A stretch of DNA of 64,000 nucleotides from Proteles cristata cristata. Taxonomy: Eukaryota; Chordata; Mammalia; Carnivora; Hyaenidae. A model generated the notes under the pieces. That model did no database searches. It was not told the DNA's origin and saw nothing but the letters and a program-made list of their open reading frames with translations. The stretch's first letter is position 1, and each line of letters begins with the position of its first letter. The position numbers and the translations under genes were made by a program. This document shows, one piece after another, positions 1 through 10,097 of this stretch. Where the stretch lies: positions 1,488,001 through 1,552,000 of the forward strand of contig JAESUZ010005543.1 of NCBI GenBank assembly GCA_017311185.1. Reading direction: 5' to 3'.

Positions 1-1755
1 AAATGCTAGCCATAGCAATCAGACAATAAAAAGAAATAAGAATCATCTATATTGGTAAAGAAGAAGTTAAACTATCACTATTTATAGGTGACATGATGCT
101 ATACAGAGAAACTCCTAAAGACTCCACCAAAAACCTACTAGAACTGACAAATGAATTTGGTAAAGTTGCAAGATACAGAATTAATACCCAGAAATTGGTA
201 CTGCTTCTATACTAAGTATAGAAAAGCTAAGTAGCAGAAAGAGAAATTAAGAAAATGACACCATTTATAATTGCAGCAAAAAGAGTAAAATACCTAGGAA
301 TAAACTTAACCAAGTAGGAGAAAGACATATACTCTGAAGACTATAAAACACTGATGAAAGAAATTGAAGACACAAACATATGGAAAGATATTACATGCTT
401 ATGAATTACAAGAATTAATACTGTTAAAATGTTCATAATACCCAAAGGAATCTACAGATTAATGCAATCTCTATCAAAATACCAATAACATTTTCCACAG
501 AACTAAAACATATAGTACTAAAGTCTTTATGGAATCACAAAAGATTTCAAATAGCCAAAGCAATCTTGAGAAAGAAAAATAAAGCTGGAAGTATCACAAA
601 TCCAGATTTCAGGATATACTGCAAAGCTGTAGTAATCAAAACATTATAATACTGCACAGAAATAGATATGTAGATCAATGAAACAGAATAGTGAGTCCAG
701 AAATAAGCCTATACTTATATGGTCAATTAGTCTATGACAAAGGAAACAAGAATATATGATGGGGATAAGGCAGTCTCTTTAATAAATGATGTTGGGAAAA
801 CTGGACAGCTACAAGTAGAAGAATGAAACTGGACCACCTTTTAACACCACACACACAAACCAAAAAACTAAATAAAAAATCTTAAAATGAATTAAAGACC
901 TAAATGTGAAACTTGAAACTATAAAAATCCTAGAATAGAATACAGTAAATTCTCAGTAAATTCTCTGACATGAGCCATTGCAACATTTTTCTAAACAACA
1001 TTTTCTAAACATTTTTCTAAAAAGAAAAGTAAAACTATTGAGACTATATCAAAATAAAATCTTTTACATAGCAAAGAAAACCATCAGCAAAACAAAGAGG
1101 CAACCCGCTGGATGGGAGAAGGCATTTCAAATTATATAACCAATACAGAGTTATTATACAAAATATGTATATAAAGAACTTTCTCAACTCATCACCAAAA
1201 GGCCCAAACAATTCAATTAAAAAATTGGCAGAGTTGACAATAAACTATTTGTAAAAAAAATAAAAAATAAATAAATAAATAAAAATTAAAAAAAAAAATT
1301 GGCAGAGGATCTGAATAGCTATTTTTCCACAAAAAAGACATACAGATGCCAACAGACATATGAAAAGATGCTCAGCATCACTAATTGTCAGGGAAATGCA
1401 AATCAAAACCACAATGAGATATTACCTTATACCTGTTAGAAAAGCTCACATCAAAAAGACAAGAAATGACAAGTGTTGGAGAAGATGTAGAGAAAAGAAA
1501 CCTTCATACACTCTTGGTAAGAATGTAAATTGATTCAGCCACTGTGAAAAACAGAATGGAGGTTTTTCCAAAAATTAAAAATGGAGAGACCATATGATCC
1601 AATAATTCCACTACTGGGTATTTACCCAAATAAAATTAATACACTAATTTGAGATGATATATGGACCCTTATGTTTATTACCAGCCTTATTCATGATAGC
1701 TAAGATATGGAAGCAACCTAAGTGTCCATTCACAGATGAATGGATAAGGAAGATG

Positions 1756-1756
<1 letters not shown>
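1..1756 (+). pseudogene. Degenerate L1 ORF2 (reverse transcriptase to C-terminus)
   Basis: This is the decayed coding part of the L1 above; ORF2p is the endonuclease/reverse transcriptase that drives target-primed retrotransposition. The peptide '[13 protein letters not shown]' at about 67-105 aligns with the RT active-site block, and the usual FADD reads FIGD (81-92), so a catalytic aspartate is gone. The C-terminal block 'IAKIWKQPKCPFTDEWIRKM' is readable at 1696-1755. Multiple frameshifts and stops separate the blocks. It is not functional. Confidence 0.85.
1234..1294 (+). mobile_element. Ultra-short 5'-truncated L1 insertion (61 bp)
   Basis: The 13-bp sequence AAAATTGGCAGAG occurs at 1221-1233 and again at 1295-1307, flanking a 61-bp insert. 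The insert begins 'TTGACAATAAACTATT' and continues into an A/AAAT-rich tail. The same 16 bases are the reverse complement of the 3' terminus of the antisense L1 elsewhere in the window (about 15855-15873). This is best read as about 20 bp of feline L1 3' end plus poly(A), inserted by target-primed reverse transcription into the older L1. Confidence 0.7.

Positions 1757-1795
<39 letters not shown>
1757..1795. repeat. (CA)n microsatellite inside L1
   Basis: About 19 uninterrupted CA units follow the ORF2 C-terminal codons of the host L1. An AT-rich stretch to about 1960 follows, where the L1 normally has 'GGTATATATATAC'-type sequence. The repeat appears to have grown from that L1 seed. Confidence 0.95.
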
Positions 1796-1797
<2 letters not shown>

Positions 1798-2415
1798 TAT
1801 ATATATTATCAATATATCTATATATCACTATATTATCACTATATCACTATATATTATAGTGCATGCTGTTGGATTAACTTTACTAACCTATCAGTGTATC
1901 GCTATATGTCATAATGATATAATAATAATAATACATATTATATATAGTGAATAGTAATTTTACTCAACCATAAAAAAGGATATCGTGCCATTTAAGACAG
2001 CATGAATGAATGTGGAAGATATAATTCTAAGTGAAATAAGTCCATCAGAGAAAGACAAATATCATATGATTTCACTCATATGTGGAATCTGAAAAAAAAG
2101 CAAATAGACAAAAAGCAGAATCAGACCTATAAATACAGAGAACAAACTGACAGTTGCCAGAGGAGAAGGGTGGGGAGCTGGGCAAAATGGGTAAAGGAAA
2201 GTGAGAAATACAAGCCTCTAGAAATGGAATGAATAAGTCAGGGCAATAAAACACACAGCATAAGGAATAGTCAGTGATATTGTAATAGTGATTCATGGTG
2301 ACAGACGGTAGCTACACTTGTATTGAACATAGTATAATGTATAAATTTGTGAATCAATATGTTGTATACCTGAAATTAATGAAACATTGTCAACTATACT
2401 TAAAAAGATAAATTA

Positions 2416-2630
2416 GGGGCGCCTGGGTGGCTTAGTCGGTTAAGCGTCCGACTTTCGCTTGGGTCATGATCTCGCGGTTCGTGGGTTCGAGCCCCGCGTC
2501 GGGCTCTGTGCTGACTGCCAGCTCGGAGCCTGGAGCCTGTTTCAGTCTGTGACTCCCTCTCCCTATGACCCTCCCCTGCTCACGCTGTCTGTCTCTCTCT
2601 CTCTCCTAAAAATAAATAAAATATTAAAAA
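2416..2630 (+). mobile_element. Feline CAN-SINE (young subgroup) with intact pol III boxes
   Basis: Complete tRNA-derived SINE: head GGGGCGCCTGGGTGG, A box TGGCTTAGTCGG (2428-2439), B box GGTTCGAGCCC (2484-2494), CT-rich middle, and AAATAAAT/poly(A) tail. A perfect 14-bp TSD, AAAAAGATAAATTA, lies at 2402-2415 and 2631-2644. Many CpGs remain unmutated, so the insertion is recent. The target was the A-tail of the older L1. It shares diagnostic differences with the copies at 37776 and 41841. Confidence 0.95.
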
Positions 2631-2697
2631 AAAAAGATAAATTAATGAAGCAAGGTTAGTGAAGTAAATCCAATAGAATGCACATTTCTTTATTTTT

Positions 2698-2913
2698 ATT
2701 TATTTATTTATTTATTCATTTATTTATTTATTTTTAATTTTTGTTAATGTTTATTTGTTTTTGAAAGGGAAAGAGAGAGACATGAGATCCAGAATCTGAA
2801 GCAGGCTCCAGCTGTCAGTGCAGAGCCAGATGCAGGGCTCGAACCCATGAACCACAAGATCGTGACCTGAGCCAAAGTCATTTGCTTAACCAACTGAGCC
2901 ACCCAGGTGCTCC
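2698..2913 (-). mobile_element. Feline CAN-SINE, antisense
   Basis: The reverse complement gives the SINE head (ending near 2913), the B-box region around 2836-2850 and a long (TTTA)n tail at 2691-2735. The flanks share 'ATTTCTTTATTTT' (about 2684 and 2918), a near-perfect TSD. It lies tail-to-tail with the SINE at 2416, only about 70 bp away. Confidence 0.93.
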
Positions 2914-3120
2914 ACGCATTTCTTTATTTTGTTGTAATATTTATTATTTAAAAATATAAACCAATGATTTTAATAAAACAATAAATACAGAAATAACTTC
3001 TGTTATGATATTGCTTATTTTTCAATTTATTTATGTTTTATAATGTAATCCATCCATATTATCTTAAAAAGACTACGTATATGCCAGTAGATAGACAGGA
3101 GATATTTGAACTAATTATCT

Positions 3121-3241
3121 AGATTTTTTTAAAGGTTGTTTGTTTATGGAATCTCACACCCAACGTGGGGCTCCAATTCGTAACCCCCAAGGTCAGGAGT
3201 TTCAGTTTCATGCTTTTCCAACTGAGCCAGCCAGGTGTCCC
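3121..3241 (-). mobile_element. Older CAN-SINE fragment (SINEC_a-like), antisense
   Basis: A 120-bp fragment reads on the minus strand as the tRNA-related head of a carnivore SINE (ending '...GAGCCAGCCAGGTGTCCC' near 3240). It includes the older-subfamily wording 'CACACCCAACGTGGGGCTCC' at about 3157-3176. It is diverged and lacks the CT-rich body. I take it as an older insertion; the subfamily name is uncertain. Confidence 0.75.
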
Positions 3242-3479
3242 TAGCTTGTTAGAGTAAAGCAAATAACAATCTGAGGCAAACCTTTTAAAATTTGAATTAA
3301 AATAGCAAAACTTCTACTTACACTTTTTACTTTTCAATTTTACATATGTTTTTGGTAAAAATATTTTGGAAATATTCTCTTAGTTATATGAACTTTAAAC
3401 TCTAAGCCAGTTTTGAGTTCCCTCTCCCATACCTCCTGCTTATCTCTATACCTAAACTTATATCCAACTGATTACCAAG

Positions 3480-4110
3480 TTCAATAGTTTCCATCTCCTC
3501 AATATCTACTGATCTGATTCCTCCTTGACTTTCTCTTCCTCTGTCTCCTCAGTATGGCTCTTTCATAATAGCTTCCTAATTTTTCTTCTCCACACTCCAA
3601 TCCATCATATAAAAAGATCAGTTATGCCATTTATTTAGTGTAATGCAAATATTTTCCATTGTTGAATCAGGGAAAAGTTCCTCAAGCTTGCGAGCCCAGT
3701 GCCCTGTATGACATGGCACCCTACTATTTCATTAGCCAGCCCTCCCTTTCTTTCTTATATAAACCCAACAGGAAACCACGTCCACATAGTTCAATCTAAA
3801 ACATATCCTATGTTTTCCAACCTTTATATTTTTGTTGTAGTGTCTGGTAATTCTTCCCAATTTTCTTGTTAGTCTTTCTAAAATCTCACATAACCACCTT
3901 ATGAGAAAGCATCTACTCCACAAAGCAATCCTTGATTTCCCAACCTTACGACATCAGTCCTTTGAACCACATTAATGTTCTCTATCCTCTAACATCACTT
4001 ACATCCTGATTTTTAATATAGATATTTGTAGAGTTATTTTATTAATCACTCTATCTGAACACCTCAGGCACTAGATCACAATCATCCTGAGAGTACATTT
4101 TTCTTTTTAT
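3480..4110 (+). mobile_element. Probable L2 LINE 3' region, diverged
   Basis: The pattern of 'ATCCTTGATTTCC' (about 3928), 'TGTTCTCTATCC', 'TTTATTAATCACT' and 'CAGGCACTAGATCACA' follows the order of the L2 3' consensus in sense orientation. Earlier wording ('CTCCACACTCCAATCC', about 3589) also fits. Divergence is high, so boundaries are approximate. Confidence 0.5.
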
Positions 4111-5590
4111 AATTTCATCCCCCACAGAGACTAATTTGGCATCTTATAACTATATTTACTATTTCTGTTTTTGTGGAAAAAGAACTGAATTTTCATTTGT
4201 TGATATACATTAAAAGAAAGCATTCCATTTATAAAATGAAGTAGAGTGTTGAAATATGGAGTAGAAGTAAAGAGTTATTTAGTTAGGATCAAGTATAGTA
4301 AGAAAATTTAGTGCTCAACTTTTTAATTTACAGGAGTTCTATTTTAGTTAACTTCATTTTTCTCTTTTAACCTTTCTTCATTTTTGCTATATATGTCTTC
4401 ATGTAGATATAGCAGTAACTATTTCTCTTCCCTGATGTCAAAGAATTCTCCATTTGATTTTCCCGAGGGTTAGGCAGAGTGATTTAGAATAAACTAAATT
4501 TGACTTGAATCCTTACATGTTTCTGAAAATGTCAAAGTTTTAAATTGCATACCTCTGTATAAGATTTGTGAAATCTTGACTTACTTCCAGATTCTGCTTT
4601 GAGCAACAAAACACACCATGCTTAAAATCGAGCCATTTGAAGAATACTGAAAGTAATGTCTAAAAGAAATATTACTCAGCATATCACTCACCATATCATA
4701 TTATTATTCCTAATAATAAGCTATTAGAAATATATTAATATGCTCAATATAACTATCTGCGAACTTCTAAGCCGAGGAAATGAATGGAATTGATAATATT
4801 AGTGACTTCTCTAAGCAGAGAAGGGTGGCAGATCTGAATGGAGGGTAAATGCTGTATTATCTCTGTATCTCTGTGCAGGAGTTTTAGTAGCTGCACTTGC
4901 AGAAAGCCATTTCATTAATGGCTTTTTGGGAGGAGAGATATTTCCATAGAACACTAACCTGGATACATTTAATCTTTACATTTTTAGGAGGAAGCTGCTT
5001 AATTTGGAGCATGTACACTTCTGTTCAAATGTTGCTGTTGAAAGCTGCGTGTAGATCTTTTGAGAGGCCACATGCTTGAGTCTCTATTTTTAAATTTTCA
5101 TGACAGCTTTTACACTCTCCTGAGCATGCAGGATCTAAGTTTCTACTGAAGCATGTAATTACCAGCAATGACTTAGCACCTGCCATGTGGTGCCAAGTAA
5201 TGGCAAACGGAAGCAATGTCAATAAGAAAAAATTGGCAAGCTGGAGATAGCCAAGTGAGATAACTCACAGACTTACATGCTCTGGCAAACTTTCCCACTG
5301 CTTCTAGTAGCACAAAAGAACCTATTCACAAGGAATTTTATGTAATCTCCAAGGTGTGCACGTCCAGGAAAATAAGAGGGCTGCTTTATTGTTTAGAATG
5401 AAGACATGGCTTCATTGATGAATATGTCTTACTCTTCCAAAACTATTTCTCACTTAATCTGTCGTTGTATCTGCTGCTTCCAAGTATTTTATTTGCTCCT
5501 TTGGGTTATGTCAGTAACTGTCGAAAGTAACTTTTAAAACATTGAGCTACGACTTGGAAGCCCTAGGAATGGGATTGGAGATAAACGTGT
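4111..5590. other. Unique AT-rich DNA
   Basis: I find no recognisable repeat, coding signal or RNA gene. Open frames here are at most about 65 codons and resemble no family I know. Confidence 0.6.
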
Positions 5591-5740
5591 CATTTTGCCT
5601 TTGGGCTGTACATAATTCATCTGTGGAAGTTATTAAAATTTCAGATTTCTGGACTTATTCCTCAAAGATTCAGATTCAGTAGGTCTGGAATTAAACCCAT
5701 AAATCTAGATTTTTCTGAAGCACTCAGTCTGTGGACTAGA
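5591..5740. mobile_element. Possible hAT-type MITE fragment
   Basis: 'GATTCAGATTCAGTAGGTCT' at about 5668-5687 is a well-known block of an abundant mammalian hAT-Charlie MITE (the 'CAGTGGTTCTCAAA' type). Surrounding wording fits loosely and no terminal repeats are clear. Confidence 0.5.
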
Positions 5741-5788
5741 TAGAAAGGACGCTGCTTTAACTTGAAACAAAACAAAACAAAAAACTAC

Positions 5789-5949
5789 CAGCTTCTTTCT
5801 ACTCAATGTGATTTGTGAGCCAGCAGGAACATCACTAGGAGCACAACAGAACTGCAAAATCACTGGCCACCTCACTTGCTGAATCAGAATTTCCATTTTG
5901 ACAAGATGCCCAGGTGATCCACATACACATTAAAGTGTGAGAAGCATAC
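5789..5949. mobile_element. hAT-type MITE, diverged
   Basis: The segment follows the MITE order: a CAG start (5789), 'GAGCCAGCAGGAACATCAC', 'GCTGAATCAGAATTTCCATT', 'CCCAGGTGATCCACATACAC' and 'AAAGTGTGAGAAGCA'. It is 161 bp, near the usual size for this class of non-autonomous DNA transposon. The element is extinct and moved by a transposase supplied in trans. Subfamily not assigned. Confidence 0.7.
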
Positions 5950-7377
5950 ATTTGCTTTAGCAAACACATTGGGTTTAGTTACAGGTGCTTAGTTAATTAG
6001 ATTAGCTATTATTGTGAAGGAAAGTAGGACCCAGGAGAGGAGCGTTTGGATGGAAGGGTGGGCTATGGTAATTGGGCCATTATGTGGGAAGATGGTGGTG
6101 CAAGGCCCAAGGCATCTTGGGAACAAGCTGGGGATAGAACTGGTTATGAAGGTAAGTAGAACAGATTTCGATGATTCCAGGCACTCTTCTGTCCAGTATT
6201 AAAAAGGGCTACACTGCATTGCTGCTTCTTCAGTTAAAAATATCCTATCTATGTAATTCATTTATACTTTGGATTTTGCATGAAGCAGTTGTGATAAATT
6301 ATTATAGTCTTTTCATTATGTTTTAATGCTTGAGGGTAGCACAGATAGACTCTTTCTGAGCTCTCTCTATTCTGAAGTTTGTACAGATTGACACAGTCAT
6401 AGTTGTTGAATAATTCAAGGTGGAAATATCTGATATTCTTTAGGTAACTGAGATCTTTAGGCCTGGCTACAGATGCATTTTGCCTGAGCCAAATGATCTC
6501 AATTAAGATTAAAGTTTCAAGCAAATCATAGAAGCTATATTCTCTGAATGAGTCCTGAATCTGGTGAAACGAACTCAGCTATTTTAAGCATCTATAAAGT
6601 GGAATAAATTATATGATAATAAATTAAATCACATAACCTAATGAATGTACTTCTTGTCACTTAGCAAGATAACTATTACAAGCTAAATACTGAAAGCTGT
6701 GTATTTAATTGATAAAAGCACACTTACTGCATTAGAAATACATAAAGTTACCCTGTAATGTCACTACCACACAGAGTTCTGTCTCATTAATTCCTAAGAG
6801 ACACTGCGCAAGTTTTATGGTAATTTTGATACATTAAATTTCTTGGTATTTTAACTTGGATTTTGTAATCTTTTTTGCCAAATAATTATTTAACCTTACA
6901 AATGCTAGCTTTGTAATAATTAATTGGTATTTAATTATCATATAACCAGTAAAGTTATAATCTCTAAATGAAGTTTTATTTAATTTAAAATAACTGTTCA
7001 TTTTAATTAAAAATTTTTTTTCAGAATAGTAGTGGGAGTTTTTATGCATGGCATAATGAACTTGGTCATTCTTCCTAACTGAGCAAGCAGGTAATCTCCT
7101 TTCAAGATTAGCAAGGAATTTAGACTTCATTCCTGATGGAAAAATACTCTGAAGTTTCATTTTCCTTCTAAAAAGTAAATCCAAACCACATAATTTCTTC
7201 CTTTGGGAACCTAAATAGGATAATTATTGGGTTTATGACATTATAATTAATGAGTAAAAAGATAAAATTCATAAAAACTAGGAGGTGTAATTCTATTTCT
7301 AGTGTACTGATCTAGACAGCAGTCTTCTCACTCATTGAAAAGTAGCAAGAATCATACATATTTATTTTTGATGTATC
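5950..7377. other. Unique AT-rich DNA
   Basis: Nothing recognisable. Open frames of 62 (6014-6202, +), 88 (6258-6524, -) and 116 codons (6834-7184, -) occur. The last lies in very AT-rich DNA and its translation is low in complexity and matches no family I recognise. Confidence 0.6.
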
Positions 7378-7540
7378 ACTCTTTCTGAAATTTCCATAAT
7401 GAGAAGAATCACCTGGGGTACTTGTTTAGAGATACCACTTCCTGGGAAATTCTGATTTACTGAGACTGGGATAGGTCCTTGGAATTTGTATTTGTATCAA
7501 GGACCTAAATAATTTAAATCACCAGGGAAGGCTGGGAAAC
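7378..7540. mobile_element. hAT-type MITE, diverged
   Basis: Contains 'GAAGAATCACCTGGGGTACT', 'GAAATTCTGATTTACTGAGA' and 'GAATTTGTATTTGTATCAAG' in the order expected for the mammalian MITE that ends 'GAGAACCACTG'. Ends are eroded. Confidence 0.65.
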
Positions 7541-7830
7541 AAAATTCTCATATCAAGATCCAGAAAAAAGGAAATTCAGAATCGCTTGTGCTGAAACAAA
7601 AGTATACACCAGTGCTCTGAACCTTGGCTGAGAAACCTCTCTGTGGCAAGGTACATCCAGGCCAATTAAATCATAATCTCTAAAGTGGGAACCAAGAGTC
7701 AAAATGAGAAATTTGGGGATTACCTCATAAAGGGTGTAAAAACCATACCAAATGGATACTTTGCAAGGGGATAAAGTTATCGGTCACTGTTCACTGAAAG
7801 AACATAACACAAATATTGAATTAGGAGTCT

Positions 7831-8016
7831 CAGGTGGTGGTTTTAAGATTTGAGCTTCTATTAGAATCACATGGAAGGCTAAATAAAATAAATTGATTAG
7901 CCTCACCACAGAGTTTCTAATTAGTTAGTCTGGGGTGGAGCCGAATATCTTATATTTCTAGTAAGGTCTACGTAAAGCTGATGCTGCTGACCCAGGAAAC
8001 ACATTTGAGAACCAAG
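7831..8016. mobile_element. hAT-type MITE, nearly full length
   Basis: Starts 'CAGGTGGTGGTTTTAAG' and ends 'ACACATTTGAGAACCAAGG'. In between are 'AGAGTTTCTAATTAGTTAGT', 'CTGGGGTGGAGCC' and 'AAGCTGATGCTGCTGACCC', the diagnostic order of the MITE. Length (186 bp) is normal. It is one of four related copies between 5.6 and 8.0 kb. Confidence 0.75.
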
Positions 8017-8139
8017 GTTCTAAGGGAAGGATGAGTGATGTCAAATGGGAACATTGTGGGACCAAATTAGATTGAGTTCAATCCTGGGTAAAATGTTAGT
8101 TTGCTAGAATCCCATGCAGCTACATGGGATTATAATAGA

Positions 8140-8235
8140 AATAGCTTAGTGTTACAGAGTACCTACTATGTGCCACGGGTTGTTCAAAACACACACACAC
8201 ATATGTATAATCATTTACTCTTTTATTTTATTTAC
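8140..8235 (-). mobile_element. MIR SINE, left part of a copy split by a feline SINE
   Basis: 'GAGTACCTACTATGTGCCAC' (about 8158) is the reverse complement of the MIR 3' end. An (AC)6 run sits at 8189-8201. The MIR resumes at 8452 after the SINE. MIR is an ancient tRNA-derived SINE mobilised by L2. Confidence 0.65.
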
Positions 8236-8451
8236 TTTTTAATGTTTTATTTATTTTTGAGAGAGAGAGAGAGAGAGACCACATGAGCAGGAGATGGTCA
8301 GAGAGAGAGGGAGACACAGAATCTGAAACAGGCTCCAGGCTCTGAGCTAGCTGTCAGCACAGAGCCCAACACGGTGCTGGAACCCATGAACCGTAAGATC
8401 ATGACCTGAGCTGAAGTTGAATGCTTAACCGACTGAGCCACCCAGGCGCCC
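8236..8451 (-). mobile_element. Feline CAN-SINE, antisense, inserted in MIR
   Basis: Reverse complement shows the complete SINE: head ending CCACCCAGGCGCCC at 8451, a (GA)n tract at 8260-8277 and a T-rich tail. TSD TCATTTACTCTTTT (8211-8224) versus TCATTTACTTTTTT (from about 8454). Confidence 0.93.
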
Positions 8452-8650
8452 TTTCATTTACTTTTTTAAAAGTAATCCTACATGACAGATGTACTATAAT
8501 GGTTTCTACTTTACAGCTGTGGAAGTTGAGGTACAGGGAGGTTAAATAACTTGTTCAAGACAATGCACTTAGTAAACTGTAGAGTTGGAATTGGAATCCA
8601 GATGGTCAGGTCCAAGATACATACAGTTAACTACTGTTACACTGAGGGAG
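8452..8650 (-). mobile_element. MIR SINE, right part of the split copy
   Basis: 'TACTTTACAGCTGTGGAAGT' and 'GAGGTTAAATAACTTGTTCA' (about 8506-8561) are the classic MIR core read on the minus strand, followed by 'GTAGAGTTGGAATTGGAATC'. Continuous with 8140-8235 once the feline SINE is removed. Confidence 0.8.
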
Positions 8651-8987
8651 GTGAAGATGGACAGGGTTTGCCAAAGAATAGATGTTTGTAGCAGACTTAG
8701 ATCACACTAGCTTTATTTCTTTCACCCTCCCTAGTAGGAAGTTCTAGAGAAATATTTTAGGAAACTAAATACCTGGAACACAAATCAAAGTAAAAGGAAA
8801 GAAGTAGCCAGGTTCAGAAATAACTTTGCATATGTATGAGTAAGAAGAGGACCAATTTAAGAGGGAGTTTAAAATATTAGCTCACTTGTGCCTTTCTGAA
8901 AGAGTATGGGAATAATATAAAAGATAAATAAACCACTATATCCTACCACTACATAAAAAGATGTGACATAAAGAAATGCTATTCGAA

Positions 8988-9149
8988 TGGCACCTGGGTG
9001 GCTCATTTGGTTAAATATCTGACTCTTGATTTCAGCTCAGGTCATGATCTCACGGTTCCTGAGATCGGCACTGACAGTGCAGAGCCCACTTGGGATTCTC
9101 TCTCTGCCCCTTCCTCTCCTCTCCAAATAAATAAATAAACTGGGGAAAA
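8988..9149 (+). mobile_element. CAN-SINE with internal deletion
   Basis: Head TGGCACCTGGGTGGCTC, CT-rich middle and an AAATAAATAAAT tail. The body is only about 160 bp because part of the region after the B box is missing. TSD AAATGCTATTCGAA (8974-8987) versus AAATGCTATTTGAG (9150-9163). Confidence 0.9.
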
Positions 9150-9309
9150 AAATGCTATTTGAGGACTGAAACATGCATACACTGAGGAATGACTGTATCT
9201 GGAGAGGTTTTGGCTTTCATTAGGCCAGCAAGAGTACAGGCTTTCACAACACCAATTGCAGTGTCAACTTATGAATCTGTAAGAGTGATTTTTAAGTTAG
9301 AAAAATCCC

Positions 9310-9640
9310 AGCACTATTTTTTCATTTAACCATCAAATATTTACTCTGTGCTCACCATCTAGGCACTAAGGATTCAACAGTGAACAAACAAGAACACGTT
9401 CCTGTTGGGACGATGCTTATAGTCTAGTCAGGGGAGTGGTGAGAGGGGACTTATTTAGTAAATCAAATAATTTAGATATTCATAAATTGTTTTAGAGGAA
9501 AAACAGGACGATGGGCATAGAGCATGCTGGGATGGTAGCATCCCATACATAGCAGGATGTATGGTAGATGATAATGACATTTGCTCATATAATCAGGGAA
9601 GTCTCTGATGAAGTTGGCATTTGAACAAAAATGTATAAGA
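9310..9640 (-). mobile_element. L2 LINE 3' region, antisense
   Basis: On the plus strand it reads 'CAAATATTTACTCTGTGCTC', 'AGGCACTAAGGATTCAACAG', 'TGAACAAACAAGAACACGTT' and later 'GGGAAGTCTCTGATGAAGTT' with 'GGCATTTGAAC'. This is the reverse complement of the L2 3' consensus in correct order over about 330 bp. Confidence 0.8.
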
Positions 9641-9872
9641 AAGGAAGTGTGAGGCAAAAGTATAAATGAAGCCTTGAGTCCTAGAACGAGCCACCTGGTT
9701 TCACAAAATGAAACACTGGTGCCTATGATATACAGGGTCGCCCCCAATGAAAATGCATTCCCTTTTGCATCTGAAAAAAATCAATGTCCACAGGAGAGAA
9801 ATCACCCAAATGTGACTATAGGCAGAATTTCCGGAGAACAAGGCTTACTTTCTCTACATCTGGCATTCCAGG

Positions 9873-9905
9873 TGTAATTCCAATGTAATTCCAGTGTAAT
9901 TCCAA
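9873..9905. repeat. 11-bp minisatellite, three units
   Basis: Three consecutive copies of TGTAATTCCAR, directly preceded by a degenerate relative (GGCATTCCAGG). Confidence 0.85.
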
Positions 9906-10050
9906 TGGACTACAAATGGGTGCTAAACTGGAATTGAGATTATCTATATCTATGTATACTGATACAAGTATAGATTAATATAGATATTACAGGCTTTGCT
10001 TATCATGGAAGAGAAGGAGCTGTAGAGAATGCAGTTAAAAGTTTTGAACA

Positions 10051-10097
10051 GAAAATTCTCTATCAATTTGAATGAAAAATTCTCTATCAATTTGTCC
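10051..10097. repeat. Tandem duplication, about 23-24 bp unit
   Basis: AAAATTCTCTATCAATTTG occurs at 10052-10070 and again at 10076-10094, separated by AATGA. Confidence 0.9.

Larger units (their letters stand above)
1..2401 (+). mobile_element. Old L1 LINE, 3' part (ORF2 end plus 3' UTR), sense strand
   Basis: The window opens inside an L1 reverse-transcriptase region and follows it through the ORF2 C-terminus to the 3' UTR and A-rich tail near 2401. The 3' UTR has the familiar L1 wording, such as 'CATATGATTTCACTCATATG' near 2063 and 'GTTGTATACCTGAAATTAAT' near 2361. Frames are broken throughout, so this is an old copy. It carries a later 61-bp insertion (1234-1294) and a microsatellite (1757-1795), and a SINE landed in its A-tail at 2416. 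Its 5' end lies outside the window. Subfamily (L1MA-like) is inferred. Confidence 0.85.

Noticed and set aside
1654..1914. 86-codon frame with a His-Thr repeat
   Set aside because: It is the L1 ORF2 C-terminus running into the CA microsatellite.
2416..2500. tRNA-like sequence with A and B boxes
   Set aside because: It is the head of a SINE; it lacks a tRNA fold continuing to an acceptor stem and is followed by the SINE body. The same applies to every other tRNA-like head here.
6834..7184. 116-codon minus-strand frame
   Set aside because: Low-complexity Lys/Asn/Tyr-rich translation of AT-rich DNA; no family resemblance or supporting signals.
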